Shown piece after piece: positions 27,313 through 33,947 of a stretch of 64,000 nt of DNA. The translations under genes and the position numbers were made by a program. Positions within the stretch are counted from its first letter, which is position 1, and each line of letters starts with the position of its first letter. The stretch is from NCBI RefSeq assembly GCF_000821065.1, contig NZ_CDGG01000001.1, forward strand, positions 1,178,001 through 1,242,000, read 5' to 3'. The notes below the pieces were generated by a model, which was not told the DNA's origin, searched no databases, and saw nothing but the letters and a program-made list of their open reading frames with translations. This stretch comes from Oceanobacillus oncorhynchi. GTDB lineage: Bacteria > Bacillota > Bacilli > Bacillales > Amphibacillaceae.

Positions 27313-27515
27313 TTTTCTTCCTCCTTTATTTCTTCCCATAAATCATTCAACTTCAAAGCATTCTCCAGAGATAGCTTTTTGATTTCTATTTCTTTGTTTT
27401 TCAATCTGCCCACGGTACTCCGATTAATCCCTGTTCGTTGTTGGATTTTATAAGCAGTAATTTCTGAAGCAAGCAACTCCTCAATGTTCTTTATAATTTT
27501 ATGCTTATCACTCAT
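27309..27515 (-). CDS. Small helix-turn-helix DNA-binding protein
   Basis: A 68-residue protein with a clear helix-turn-helix: EITAYKIQQRTGINRSTVGR around residues 18-37. It is short for a repressor and lacks a dimerisation domain. It overlaps both operon neighbours by a few bases. It may regulate its own operon or the phage accessory genes; that is inference. Confidence 0.78.
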   Translation of the reverse strand: MSDKHKIIKNIEELLASEITAYKIQQRTGINRSTVGRLKNKEIEIKKLSLENALKLNDLWEEIKEEEK

Positions 27516-27630
27516 TATCCATCTTCTCCAATTCTTTTTGCATTTTTTTAATTTTGTTGTTTAAATAAAAATTGTAAACAGCTAATGCTCCAGCAACACT
27601 CAATATGATTATCATAAATGTTAAAAACAT
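27508..27630 (-). CDS. 40-residue small membrane protein
   Basis: One membrane helix (residues about 2-22, MIIILSVAGALAVYNF) followed by a charged tail (KIKKMQKELEK). It resembles the neighbouring 45-residue protein in layout and in a shared VYN-x-x-L segment at the helix end. No clear ribosome site precedes the ATG. The stop overlaps the next start. Confidence 0.55.
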   Translation of the reverse strand: MFLTFMIIILSVAGALAVYNFYLNNKIKKMQKELEKMDNE

Positions 27631-27649
27631 AATATTAATGTGGTATACT
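27621..27649 (+). promoter_or_regulatory. Candidate plus-strand promoter opposite the small-gene operon
   Basis: TTAAAA and TATACT are spaced by 17 bases, with an extended TGG before the -10. No plus-strand gene follows. A GGAGG-GTTAA-CCTCC hairpin with a TTTTTCTTC tail at 27670-27698 could end a short transcript antisense to the 3' end of the 45-residue gene. Confidence 0.4.
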
Positions 27650-27675
27650 TAGAATTAAGAAGGGAAGGGGGAGGG

Positions 27676-27813
27676 TTAACCTCCGCGCCTTTTTCTTCTT
27701 TCTTCTTGCCTCAATCTTTTAAGTTCTAACCGTTTCTTCTGGGCTGTCAACCAAAGATTATAAACCGTTAGACTTGCTATGATTGAGGCTATTATTTTCT
27801 CTAAGTAATCCAC
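27676..27813 (-). CDS. 45-residue small membrane protein with basic tail
   Basis: A GTG start with AAAGGAGGCGAACAA upstream. Residues about 4-22 form a membrane helix (KIIASIIASLTVYNLWL), and the remaining half is strongly basic and ends RRKRRGG. A strong minus-strand promoter lies directly upstream. The layout recalls type I toxins of Bacillus prophages, but sequence identity with those was not recognised. Confidence 0.68.
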   Translation of the reverse strand: MDYLEKIIASIIASLTVYNLWLTAQKKRLELKRLRQEERRKRRGG

Positions 27814-27838
27814 TTGTTCGCCTCCTTTCTATACTTTA

Positions 27839-27867
27839 ATTATAACACACTAGTTGCTTGTGCGCAA
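27839..27867 (-). promoter_or_regulatory. Strong sigma-A promoter with inverted repeat
   Basis: On the minus strand, TTGCGC and a consensus TATAAT are spaced by 17 bases. A GTTGC/GCAAC inverted repeat (27853-27868) overlaps the -35, so a repressor site is plausible. It drives the four small minus-strand genes. Confidence 0.75.
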
Positions 27868-27885
27868 CGTTTATTTGATAAGTTT

Positions 27886-28284
27886 TTATTTTCTTTTGTC
27901 GTACCAATCCAAAGGATTCATCATTTCGACGTTTCTTATTTGTTCAATCGTACAGCTAGTCTTTCTCCCGTCAATCACATTCAAAAATATCCTGCCATTA
28001 CCGTATCCGGCTATTTTACATAGCACATCCTTATAATAACTTCCGTTTCGCATAGCGTTGGCCTGAATAGCAATAGGTACATCATTTATAAATGCCCTGT
28101 GCAGCATTTGTGATATTTCCATTTCCGACATTTCTTCCTTGCCTTCAATAATCTCAAATTCATCTTCGATGTTTTTCATTGCGTCTGTATGATCTGATAA
28201 CATCATTCCCTGCCATTTTAAAATTCCGCGGTCTTTATATCCTAACTGGTCAGGTGTAACTCTGGTTATATTGTATCCTTCCAC
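27886..28284 (-). CDS. YolD-like family protein
   Basis: A 132-residue protein. The DRGILKWQGMML segment and the following acidic linker are typical of YolD-like proteins, which often sit beside UvrX/DinB-type lesion-bypass polymerases. The start is taken at the GTG at 28284, where GGAAGGGCG precedes it; the longer frame to 28323 has no ribosome site. It is divergent from the WYL-like gene, and LexA-like boxes lie between them. No polymerase gene is present here. Confidence 0.75.
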   Translation of the reverse strand: MEGYNITRVTPDQLGYKDRGILKWQGMMLSDHTDAMKNIEDEFEIIEGKEEMSEMEISQMLHRAFINDVPIAIQANAMRNGSYYKDVLCKIAGYGNGRIFLNVIDGRKTSCTIEQIRNVEMMNPLDWYDKRK

Positions 28285-28316
28285 TTTAATCGCCCTTCCT
28301 ATTTCCAAAGAATAAC

Positions 28317-28372
28317 AGTACACTTGTTCTGTTTTTGTGATATACTAATATTATAACCAGAACAAATATTCG
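28317..28372. promoter_or_regulatory. Divergent control region with two LexA/DinR-like boxes
   Basis: AGAACAAATATTCG (28359-28372) differs from the Bacillus box core GAAC-N4-GTTC by one base. A second site, GTAC-ACTT-GTTC (28318-28329), also differs by one. Between them, the minus strand offers TTGACG-N17-TAATAT as a promoter for the YolD gene. SOS control is inference. Confidence 0.45.
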
Positions 28373-28402
28373 TCAAACGGCAATTTTTGGAGGTGGCTTG
28401 AA

Positions 28403-28618
28403 ATGGTCGGATTGCTTAATAAGTCGTTATACGAAAAAGAGAAAATCATGATTTATTATATTGATTCTGATGGAAAAGTCAGCCAGCGCATTATTAGAGT
28501 AGTGGGTATAGATGAAGAAAAGGTGCTGGCGTATTGCTACTATAGAAAGCAGGTTCGCAGTTTTAAGTTAGAAAATATCCTGTCTTGTGGCCAAATAAAA
28601 AGGAGCGTCGGGGCATAA
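28403..28618 (+). CDS. Small WYL-like domain protein
   Basis: A 71-residue protein. The core (IMIYYIDSDGKVSQRIIRVVGI, then ILAYCYYRKQVRSFKLENILSC-type strands; here VLAYCYY) resembles a stand-alone WYL domain of the type encoded beside YolD genes in Bacillaceae. WYL domains sense nucleic acid or nucleotide ligands in larger regulators. GGAGGTGG precedes the ATG. The stop overlaps the next start by one base (TAATG). Confidence 0.68.
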   Translation: MVGLLNKSLYEKEKIMIYYIDSDGKVSQRIIRVVGIDEEKVLAYCYYRKQVRSFKLENILSCGQIKRSVGA

Positions 28619-28851
28619 TGCAAAAACCAGTTTTGGATTTAGATCAATTAGAGTATAACGGTAGTATGATATATGATGCACATAAGCAAAGGAGAGAGGT
28701 TAGAATAAAATATTTTGATAACGAATTTAAAGAAATTACCTGTAGCATAATTAAGCCGATGAGCGTATGGGATATGGATATTAAATGTTCTAATAGTGAG
28801 GGTGAAATTGAGATGCCCTTCAATTGGGTTGTTCAGGTAGAATCCGTTTAA
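28618..28851 (+). CDS. Short YolD-like protein
   Basis: A 77-residue protein whose strand pattern (REVRIKYFDNEFKEITCSI then EIEMPFNWVVQVE) matches the C-terminal half of YolD-like proteins. It lacks the usual N-terminal RGxxKW motif. Translation is probably coupled to the WYL-like gene through TAATG. A longer frame to 28585 was set aside. Confidence 0.55.
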   Translation: MQKPVLDLDQLEYNGSMIYDAHKQRREVRIKYFDNEFKEITCSIIKPMSVWDMDIKCSNSEGEIEMPFNWVVQVESV

Positions 28852-28907
28852 AAGAAGGATATTTGTCCCTCTTTGTCGTATATGTAGTGTAAAAGGAGGG
28901 GAGAGTG

Positions 28908-29132
28908 ATGGAAAGGTATAAGTTAACTATTCCATTTATTGATGAAGAAGGGGAAAGATTTATTGAAGCCACTGACTTAAGAATAGGTATTACATATGAG
29001 TTCTATGAAAGCGAATATAAGGCGCTAAATTACCTTGAAACAATACGTGTGAAACGATTCGTACTTAAACGTATGCACTTGATTAGAGCAGGTGTGTATG
29101 ATGATGAAAATACACAGCGGACTTTAGGATGA
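28908..29132 (+). CDS. Small protein of unknown function
   Basis: A 74-residue strand-rich protein with an excellent AAAGGAGGGG eight bases before the ATG; a GTG directly before the ATG is possible. It ends the YolD/WYL cluster and is followed by a strong terminator. No recognised family. Confidence 0.6.
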   Translation: MERYKLTIPFIDEEGERFIEATDLRIGITYEFYESEYKALNYLETIRVKRFVLKRMHLIRAGVYDDENTQRTLG

Positions 29133-29134
29133 AA

Positions 29135-29167
29135 AGAGAGAGGGAACGAACCCTCTCTCTACTCTTT
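29135..29167 (+). terminator. Terminator of the YolD/WYL cluster
   Basis: AGAGAGAGGG pairs with CCCTCTCTCT around a six-base loop, followed by ACTCTTTATTT. Confidence 0.82.
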
Positions 29168-29303
29168 ATTTGGTTATAATTTAACGTTCACCCACGTATT
29201 ATTTTTAGCCCCAACCTAGACCAGATTTGATGTTAGTCTAATAATTGGACATACCAAATGGGGATTTTTATACTAAATATAATAATCTTTAGGAGTGTCC
29301 AGG

Positions 29304-29585
29304 ATGGTAAAACGATATGATAAAGAATTTAAAGTATATGCAGTAAAATTGGTAGTGGAAGATGGAAGAAAAGCAACCGAAGTAGCAAGAGAATTAGACT
29401 TAGTACCCCAGACGCTGCACAAATGGGTAGCCAGGTACAAGGAAGAACAAGAGGATAGTTTTGTAGGTAGCGGAAACCGCAGCCCCAAAGATCAAGTGGA
29501 ATATGAAAAAGATAAGCGAATCCGTGATTTGGAAGAGGAGGTAGCTATCTTAAAAAAGGCAATGGGCATCTTCGCCAAAAAGTAG
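29304..29585 (+). CDS. IS150-like transposase OrfA
   Basis: A 93-residue DNA-binding protein with an N-terminal helix-turn-helix (TEVARELDLVPQTLHKWVAR) and a C-terminal leucine zipper-like coil (RIRDLEEEVAILKKAMG). AGGAG lies eight bases before the ATG. The heptamer A AAA AAG at 29552-29558 is in phase for -1 slippage into OrfB, the usual way IS3 elements make their OrfAB transposase. Confidence 0.88.
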   Translation: MVKRYDKEFKVYAVKLVVEDGRKATEVARELDLVPQTLHKWVARYKEEQEDSFVGSGNRSPKDQVEYEKDKRIRDLEEEVAILKKAMGIFAKK

Positions 29586-30460
29586 AGGTAATCTATGCAT
29601 TTATCCATAAACACCGCCACGAATTTCGTGTCGAGAAGATGTGCCAAGTATGAGGTGTTTCCAAGAGTGGCTATTATGAGTGGAGAAATCGTCCTGTCAG
29701 CGATCGAGCCAACCGTAAACAAAAACTGACGGCCCGAATAAAACGTGTATTTATTGAGTCGAAAAAAAGATATGGAAGTCCTAAAATCACGCAGGTTTTA
29801 CGTGGTGAAGGGACACCTGTTTCCCAAAAAACAGTGTCTCGTATTATGAAAGAAAATGGCTTGCATTCGAAAACGGTGAAGAAATATAAAGCGACAACGA
29901 ATTCCAAGCATTCGCACCCTGTCTATCCGAATTTACTAAACCAAAATTTCCAGGCAGATAAACCAGGAAAAGTATGGGTAAGTGATATAACTTACATTTG
30001 GACCAAAGAAGGATGGCTGTATTTAGCGACCGTAATGGATTTATTTTCTAGAAGGATTATTGGCTGGGCAATGAGTCATCGGATGACCAAAGAATTAACA
30101 CTCACAGCTTTAAGAAGGGCTATTAATCAGCAAACGCCGCAAGAAGGCTTGATTCATCATTCCGATAGAGGCAGTCAATATGCAGCTAAGGAGTATCAAG
30201 CACTAATAAGAAAACATCATATCATCACAAGCATGAGCCGGAAAGGCAACTGTTATGACAATGCTTGTATCGAATCATTTCATAGTGTGATTAAGAAAGA
30301 ATTAATCTTTCATGAAGATTATCAAAGCCGAGAAGAAGCAAAGCGTAGTATCTTTTCTTACATCATGACATTTTATAATTCCAAGCGAATTCACTCAACG
30401 ATTGGATATATATCACCAATAGCGTATGAGAAAATGTATCTGCGCAAGATAGCTTCATAG
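29558..30460 (+). pseudogene. IS150-like transposase OrfB interrupted by an in-frame stop
   Basis: The -1 frame after the slippery site reads KVEVIYAFIHKHRHEF, then hits TGA at 29651-29653 inside the conserved VxGVSKSGYYEW motif, where a sense codon is expected. The rest is intact: the three DDE residues appear in WVSDITY, HHSDRGSQY and NACIESF. A restart downstream is possible at the ATG at 29834, but that would remove the N-terminal domain. The full-length transposase cannot be made unless the stop is read through. Confidence 0.83.
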
Positions 30461-30474
30461 AAGAATATCATTAG

Positions 30475-30524
30475 CCTCTGTGTTAAAGGAAGGGGCGTAC
30501 TTTCCCCTTCCTTTAACACAGAGG
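30475..30524. other. Perfect 21-bp hairpin downstream of orfB
   Basis: Two exact 21-base arms (30475-30495 and 30504-30524) flank an eight-base loop. It lies inside the IS element, 14 bases after the orfB stop. It is longer than a normal terminator and has no T-run, so it may block transcription into the element or come from another small element. Confidence 0.8.
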
Positions 30525-30728
30525 GGAGCAAGCGGAGCGCGGTAGGAAATTAAAAAATTCACCATTTCTATTGTCCAATTTATTGACATAGATCCAGATT
30601 CTATCATAAGTCTATACTTTAAGATACTCTTTATTATGTTTTGTTTGATAATTTAAATTCTGCTAACATTTATTATAGAAGGGAAAATTCTTTCTAAGTA
30701 GAATATAAAGTATATAGGAGGTGAAAAT

Positions 30729-31001
30729 TTGTTTCCAACTGGAGAGATAAAAATTTCATTAGATGAGAAAGCTTTAAGAGATTTCGTTGAACAAGAAGTT
30801 AGTAAGCAAATTCATCAGCAATTGGTGCTTGTAGACATCAATAAATTAGCTGAGGTCACTTGTATGTCGGTGAAATATTTGGAAGATGAAATTCTTCGTG
30901 ATCCAAGAATGAGGGTACATGAGGTCCGTAAGAATAGAAAGCGTTGGTGGATTGCACAACCAGCATTTAAAGCAATAGTGGACATTGTGTCTGAATGGTA
31001 A
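30729..31001 (+). CDS. DUF771-like phage protein
   Basis: A 90-residue protein with a DUF771-like winged helix region (MSVKYLEDEILRDPRM, then RKRWWIAQPAFKAIVDIV). The family is common in early regions of Firmicutes phages, with unknown function. The start is a TTG with AGGAGGTG five bases before. Its location beside the IS element and the tRNA, away from other early genes, suggests either rearrangement or a second phage remnant. Confidence 0.7.
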   Translation: MFPTGEIKISLDEKALRDFVEQEVSKQIHQQLVLVDINKLAEVTCMSVKYLEDEILRDPRMRVHEVRKNRKRWWIAQPAFKAIVDIVSEW

Positions 31002-31161
31002 TTAAAAAAATAATACGTGGACAGGCGTTGCAGGGATAAACCATGCATAACGGTACATAAAAGGATACAGTAAATGATTTTATAGAACAGACTTAAATAG
31101 AGAAATAAATTAATTCGAAATACGAAGGTTTGCAATTCGTTTGCAAACAGCATTGTTACAT

Positions 31162-31200
31162 AAAAAAAGACAAGGGTAGAATCACTTTCTAACCCTTGTC
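31162..31200 (-). terminator. Terminator of the tRNA-Arg transcript
   Basis: On the minus strand, GACAAGGGTTAGAAAGTG pairs back through TACCCTTGTC and is followed by a seven-T run. Confidence 0.8.
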
Positions 31201-31218
31201 ATTATTGGATTTATCTAG

Positions 31219-31294
31219 CGCGCCCAGAGGGATTCGAACCCCCGGCAAACCTGGTACCGGAAACCAGTGCTCTATCCAGCTGAGCTATGGGCGC
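31219..31294 (-). tRNA. tRNA-Arg (CCG)
   Basis: Read on the minus strand, the acceptor stem GCGCCCA pairs with TGGGCGC. The anticodon stem CTGGT/ACCAG encloses the loop TTCCGGT, giving anticodon CCG. The T-arm GGGGGTTCGAATCCCTC is standard and CCA is not encoded. Its 3' end faces the prophage, the usual side for tRNA-targeting integrases. Confidence 0.96.
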
Positions 31295-31476
31295 ATCTCA
31301 TTGAATTAAAAACACAATCTTAATTATACATAGGAAGTTCCTTTGAGACAAGTCCTTTTTATATAATTTAGATGAAAAATTATTTTATGCGTCTTTCAAT
31401 AAGTTTAAATGGTTCATGTTTAACAAACATAAAATCGGGAAGGATGGTTAAAGTAGAAATTTGGTGAAACTTTTTG

Positions 31477-31493
31477 TTTGACCTTCATTGACC
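31477..31493 (+). promoter_or_regulatory. CtsR-type operator before clpP
   Basis: TTTGACC-TTC-ATTGACC is the complement of the CtsR heptad repeat (A/G)GTCAAA-N3-(A/G)GTCAAA with one mismatch. It overlaps the likely -35 of the clpP promoter; TATAGA at 31513 is a candidate -10. CtsR represses class III heat-shock genes in Firmicutes. Confidence 0.85.
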
Positions 31494-31564
31494 AATGAGC
31501 TATCATATAAAGTATAGAAAAAATCATCAGCCATTAACGTTGGCAACTTAAGGAGGATTTTTAA

Positions 31565-32149
31565 ATGAATTTAGTACCTACAGTTATTGAACAAACAAAT
31601 CGTGGTGAACGCGCATATGATATTTACTCCCGCTTATTAAAAGACCGGATTATTTTACTTGGCAGCGGCATTGATGACAATGTAGCCAACTCTATTGTAG
31701 CACAGCTTTTATTCTTAGAAGCAGAAGATCCAGGAAAAGATATCTCTTTATATATTAATTCTCCTGGTGGTTCTATCACAGCTGGTATGGCTATTTTTGA
31801 TACCATGAACTTTATTAAGTCAGATGTATCTACCATCTGCATCGGTATGGCAGCTTCTATGGGTGCTTTCCTGCTTAATGCCGGAGAGAAAGGCAAACGT
31901 TTTGCATTGCCAAACAGTGAGATTATGATTCACCAGCCTTTAGGCGGTACGCAGGGACAGGCAACAGATATTGAGATTCATGCAAATCGAATTATCGAGA
32001 TTAAAAAACGTATGAACCGCATCATGTCTGAAAATACTGGTCAGCCTTTAGAAGTTATTGAACGTGATACAGAGCGTGATAAATTCATGAGTGCAGAACA
32101 GTCTAAAGAATATGGCATCATAGATGATATCTTTGAGCGCAAAGCGTAA
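31565..32149 (+). CDS. clpP: ATP-dependent Clp protease proteolytic subunit
   Basis: A 194-residue serine peptidase that forms the tetradecameric barrel working with ClpC, ClpX or ClpE. The triad is visible as Ser98 (GMAASMG), His123 (IMIHQP) and Asp172. Length matches Bacillus ClpP exactly. AAGGAGG precedes the ATG, the CtsR-type box lies upstream, and a terminator follows. It is the first backbone gene after the prophage and tRNA. Confidence 0.98.
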   Translation: MNLVPTVIEQTNRGERAYDIYSRLLKDRIILLGSGIDDNVANSIVAQLLFLEAEDPGKDISLYINSPGGSITAGMAIFDTMNFIKSDVSTICIGMAASMGAFLLNAGEKGKRFALPNSEIMIHQPLGGTQGQATDIEIHANRIIEIKKRMNRIMSENTGQPLEVIERDTERDKFMSAEQSKEYGIIDDIFERKA

Positions 32150-32174
32150 ACATTAATAAATCATGAAATCGAAA

Positions 32175-32208
32175 AAAACAGGCTAGGGTGACCTTAGCCT
32201 GTTTTTTA
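32175..32208. terminator. Terminator between clpP and aroK
   Basis: AACAGGCTAGG pairs with CCTTAGCCTGTT (one bulge), followed by TTTT; A-runs on the other side let it serve both convergent genes. Confidence 0.82.
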
Positions 32209-32225
32209 CGTGCAATTTCTTGTTT

Positions 32226-32768
32226 TTAAGCGTAAAGCTCCCATGCTAATTTTAAGGAATCGGCAATATAATCTGCAATTTCTTCAATTTCTTGATTATC
32301 TGTCACTACACGGGAGTGATGCTGTCCATAAATTGGCTGCCTATCATCAAAAAGCTGTTTGATTTCCTCCATATTCTTCCCCTGTAGAACGGGGCGGCTG
32401 TCAATCAGCAGGCTGATTCGATCCTTCCAGCTGTCCCAAGACAGGTCGAGAAAGAATATTGTAGTGGTTGCGAGACAGACATCCTGTACTTCTTTTTGAA
32501 GAAAAGCGCCGCCGCCTAAAGAGATAACCTTTAATTTCTTATGGCATATTTCAGAAATAATTTCTTTTTCATGCTGACGGAAGACGGCTTCTCCATATTT
32601 CGCAAAAATCTCTTTCGGAGGCATTCCGAATCTGCGCTCAATTTCTTCATCGATATCAATAAAATCACGATACAGTTTTTTGGCAACAGCTTGACCAATG
32701 GTTGTTTTTCCAACACCCATAAATCCAATTAGTACAATACTTTGTTCCTTTAATGGTATTTCTCTCAT
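32226..32768 (-). CDS. aroK: Shikimate kinase
   Basis: A 180-residue kinase phosphorylating shikimate in the chorismate pathway. The Walker A is GFMGVGKT at residues 15-22, the FIDIDEEIE shikimate-binding segment and the SLGGGAF loop follow, and an SRPVL lid segment lies later. The ATG at 32768 fits GAGGGGG upstream; the frame continues to 32960 but that part overlaps the next gene and lacks a start signal. No other aro gene is adjacent. Confidence 0.93.
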   Translation of the reverse strand: MREIPLKEQSIVLIGFMGVGKTTIGQAVAKKLYRDFIDIDEEIERRFGMPPKEIFAKYGEAVFRQHEKEIISEICHKKLKVISLGGGAFLQKEVQDVCLATTTIFFLDLSWDSWKDRISLLIDSRPVLQGKNMEEIKQLFDDRQPIYGQHHSRVVTDNQEIEEIADYIADSLKLAWELYA

Positions 32769-32796
32769 ATGACATTCCCCCTCGTCATCCAGCACG

Positions 32797-33192
32797 TTAC
32801 GATGATTGCTGATGGATTGCTTTTCTTGCCAATTGGTCTGCTCTGCTATTTTCTTTTTCCGGTATCCATTTAATAAATAAGAATGGAAAGTCTGCTGCTT
32901 CAGCCTGGATGATTTCAAGCAAAGGAAGAAATTGTTTGTTTTTGGTTCGTCCTTTATCAATCACGTCTGCGGCTACTTTAGAGTCAGTTCGAAAAGATAA
33001 GATTTCTTCAGGGAAGTTCATCTTACAAATTTTTAATGCTTCTATGATAGCGTGAAACTCGGCTTCATGATTGGACATATAAGGTAAGGGGACAGTATAT
33101 TCCAGCTTCTTTTCCCCAGCCTTTATATAAATGCCGGCCCCGCTTTTTTCTGTATTCACGTTTGTAGCGCCGTCTGTATAAACCTGAATCAA
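32797..33192 (-). CDS. RNase HI-like protein
   Basis: About 131 residues with the RNase H fold: YTDGATN with the first Asp, an EAEFHAIIEAL Glu, SFRTDSKV with the third acid, and ENSRADQLAR with the last. Related Bacillus proteins (YpdQ/YpeP type) vary in whether they cleave RNA-DNA hybrids. The start is unclear: a TTG at 33192 follows a GGGGGGGGGAT run that may act as ribosome site, while an ATG at 33234 lies before the run without a site. Confidence 0.8.
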   Translation of the reverse strand: MIQVYTDGATNVNTEKSGAGIYIKAGEKKLEYTVPLPYMSNHEAEFHAIIEALKICKMNFPEEILSFRTDSKVAADVIDKGRTKNKQFLPLLEIIQAEAADFPFLFIKWIPEKENSRADQLARKAIHQQSS

Positions 33193-33302
33193 AGCATATC
33201 CCCCCCCCGCCAAATCGTTCTTTTCTATATTCATATTATAACGAATTTTAAATCAAAAAGGAATGCGTGCGGGCCAGGAATGGCTTGAAAAATGATGCTA
33301 AA

Positions 33303-33806
33303 TTATTCCTCTTCCTGATTATGTTCGTCTGCATCATGACCGTGTTCATGGTGCTCATGATCCATCTCATCATGGGCTTCTTCTTCCGATGGCTCTGCAT
33401 CACCGGCAATAACCGTTTTCAATGGCATGACATGCAGCTCCCTTGCGGTAGTATGAGCATACATTTCATAAACTGCTTCTTCTTCAAAGGTAAAGCTGGC
33501 TGTATAGGTGCCGTCCTCTTGATGAACGCCTTCGATTTCCACACTGTCATCCGCATGCCCCTGTGTCCATACCTCAAATAACACTTCACGAGCATCTTCT
33601 ACAGGCTCGTCGTCAAAGGTGACATGAGCTGTTAAATCAATGGTTTCTCCGACTTCAACATGCTCCGGCACATCGAAATCTACTTCCAGAACAGGCAGTT
33701 CCATGGAATCCGTGTCATCTTCCTCTGCTGTATCCGCTTCATTATTTGAGCAAGCAGCTAAAGCAGCCATCAGAACGATGAGGATAAAAAATATTTTTTT
33801 CTTCAT
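33303..33806 (-). CDS. YtkA-like lipoprotein with His-rich tail
   Basis: A 167-residue lipoprotein. The signal peptide ends in the lipobox ALAAC with Cys19, so the mature protein is membrane-anchored outside the cell. An acidic linker leads to a YtkA-type Ig-like domain (residues about 38-130). The last 25 residues contain seven His among Glu and Asp, a likely metal-binding tail. YtkA-like domains are often linked to copper or cytochrome oxidase assembly; a metal-related role here is inference. Confidence 0.85.
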   Translation of the reverse strand: MKKKIFFILIVLMAALAACSNNEADTAEEDDTDSMELPVLEVDFDVPEHVEVGETIDLTAHVTFDDEPVEDAREVLFEVWTQGHADDSVEIEGVHQEDGTYTASFTFEEEAVYEMYAHTTARELHVMPLKTVIAGDAEPSEEEAHDEMDHEHHEHGHDADEHNQEEE

Positions 33807-33947
33807 TATTATGTATACCCCTCTCTATTATTGTCTCCCGACACCTAGTATAGCATGACCAGCCAAAGGAGAGGTTGAATAAATTATGACATATTTATTC
33901 CTTTCCAACTCTAACTCTACTATAATGAGGGAAAGGGAGGAATAGAC

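Larger units (their letters stand above)
29231..30588 (+). mobile_element. IS3-family (IS150-like) insertion sequence
   Basis: About 1.36 kb. The ends are related inverted repeats: AATAATTGGACA near the left end and its counterpart AATAAATTGGACA read inward from the right, followed on both sides by AAATGG and GATTTTT-like sequence. Two overlapping frames, orfA and orfB, encode a DDE transposase with a -1 slippery heptamer between them. Exact ends are uncertain by a few bases; I did not find a clear target duplication. A TAGA(T)CCAGATT sequence occurs outside both ends. Confidence 0.85.

Noticed and set aside
29221..30601. Target-site duplication of the IS element
   Set aside because: TAGACCAGATT and TAGATCCAGATT outside the ends look alike but differ by an indel and are not directly adjacent to the inverted repeats.
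33267..33581. 104-codon plus-strand frame antisense to the lipoprotein
   Set aside because: Mirror of the His/Glu/Asp-rich codons on the other strand; no start signal.
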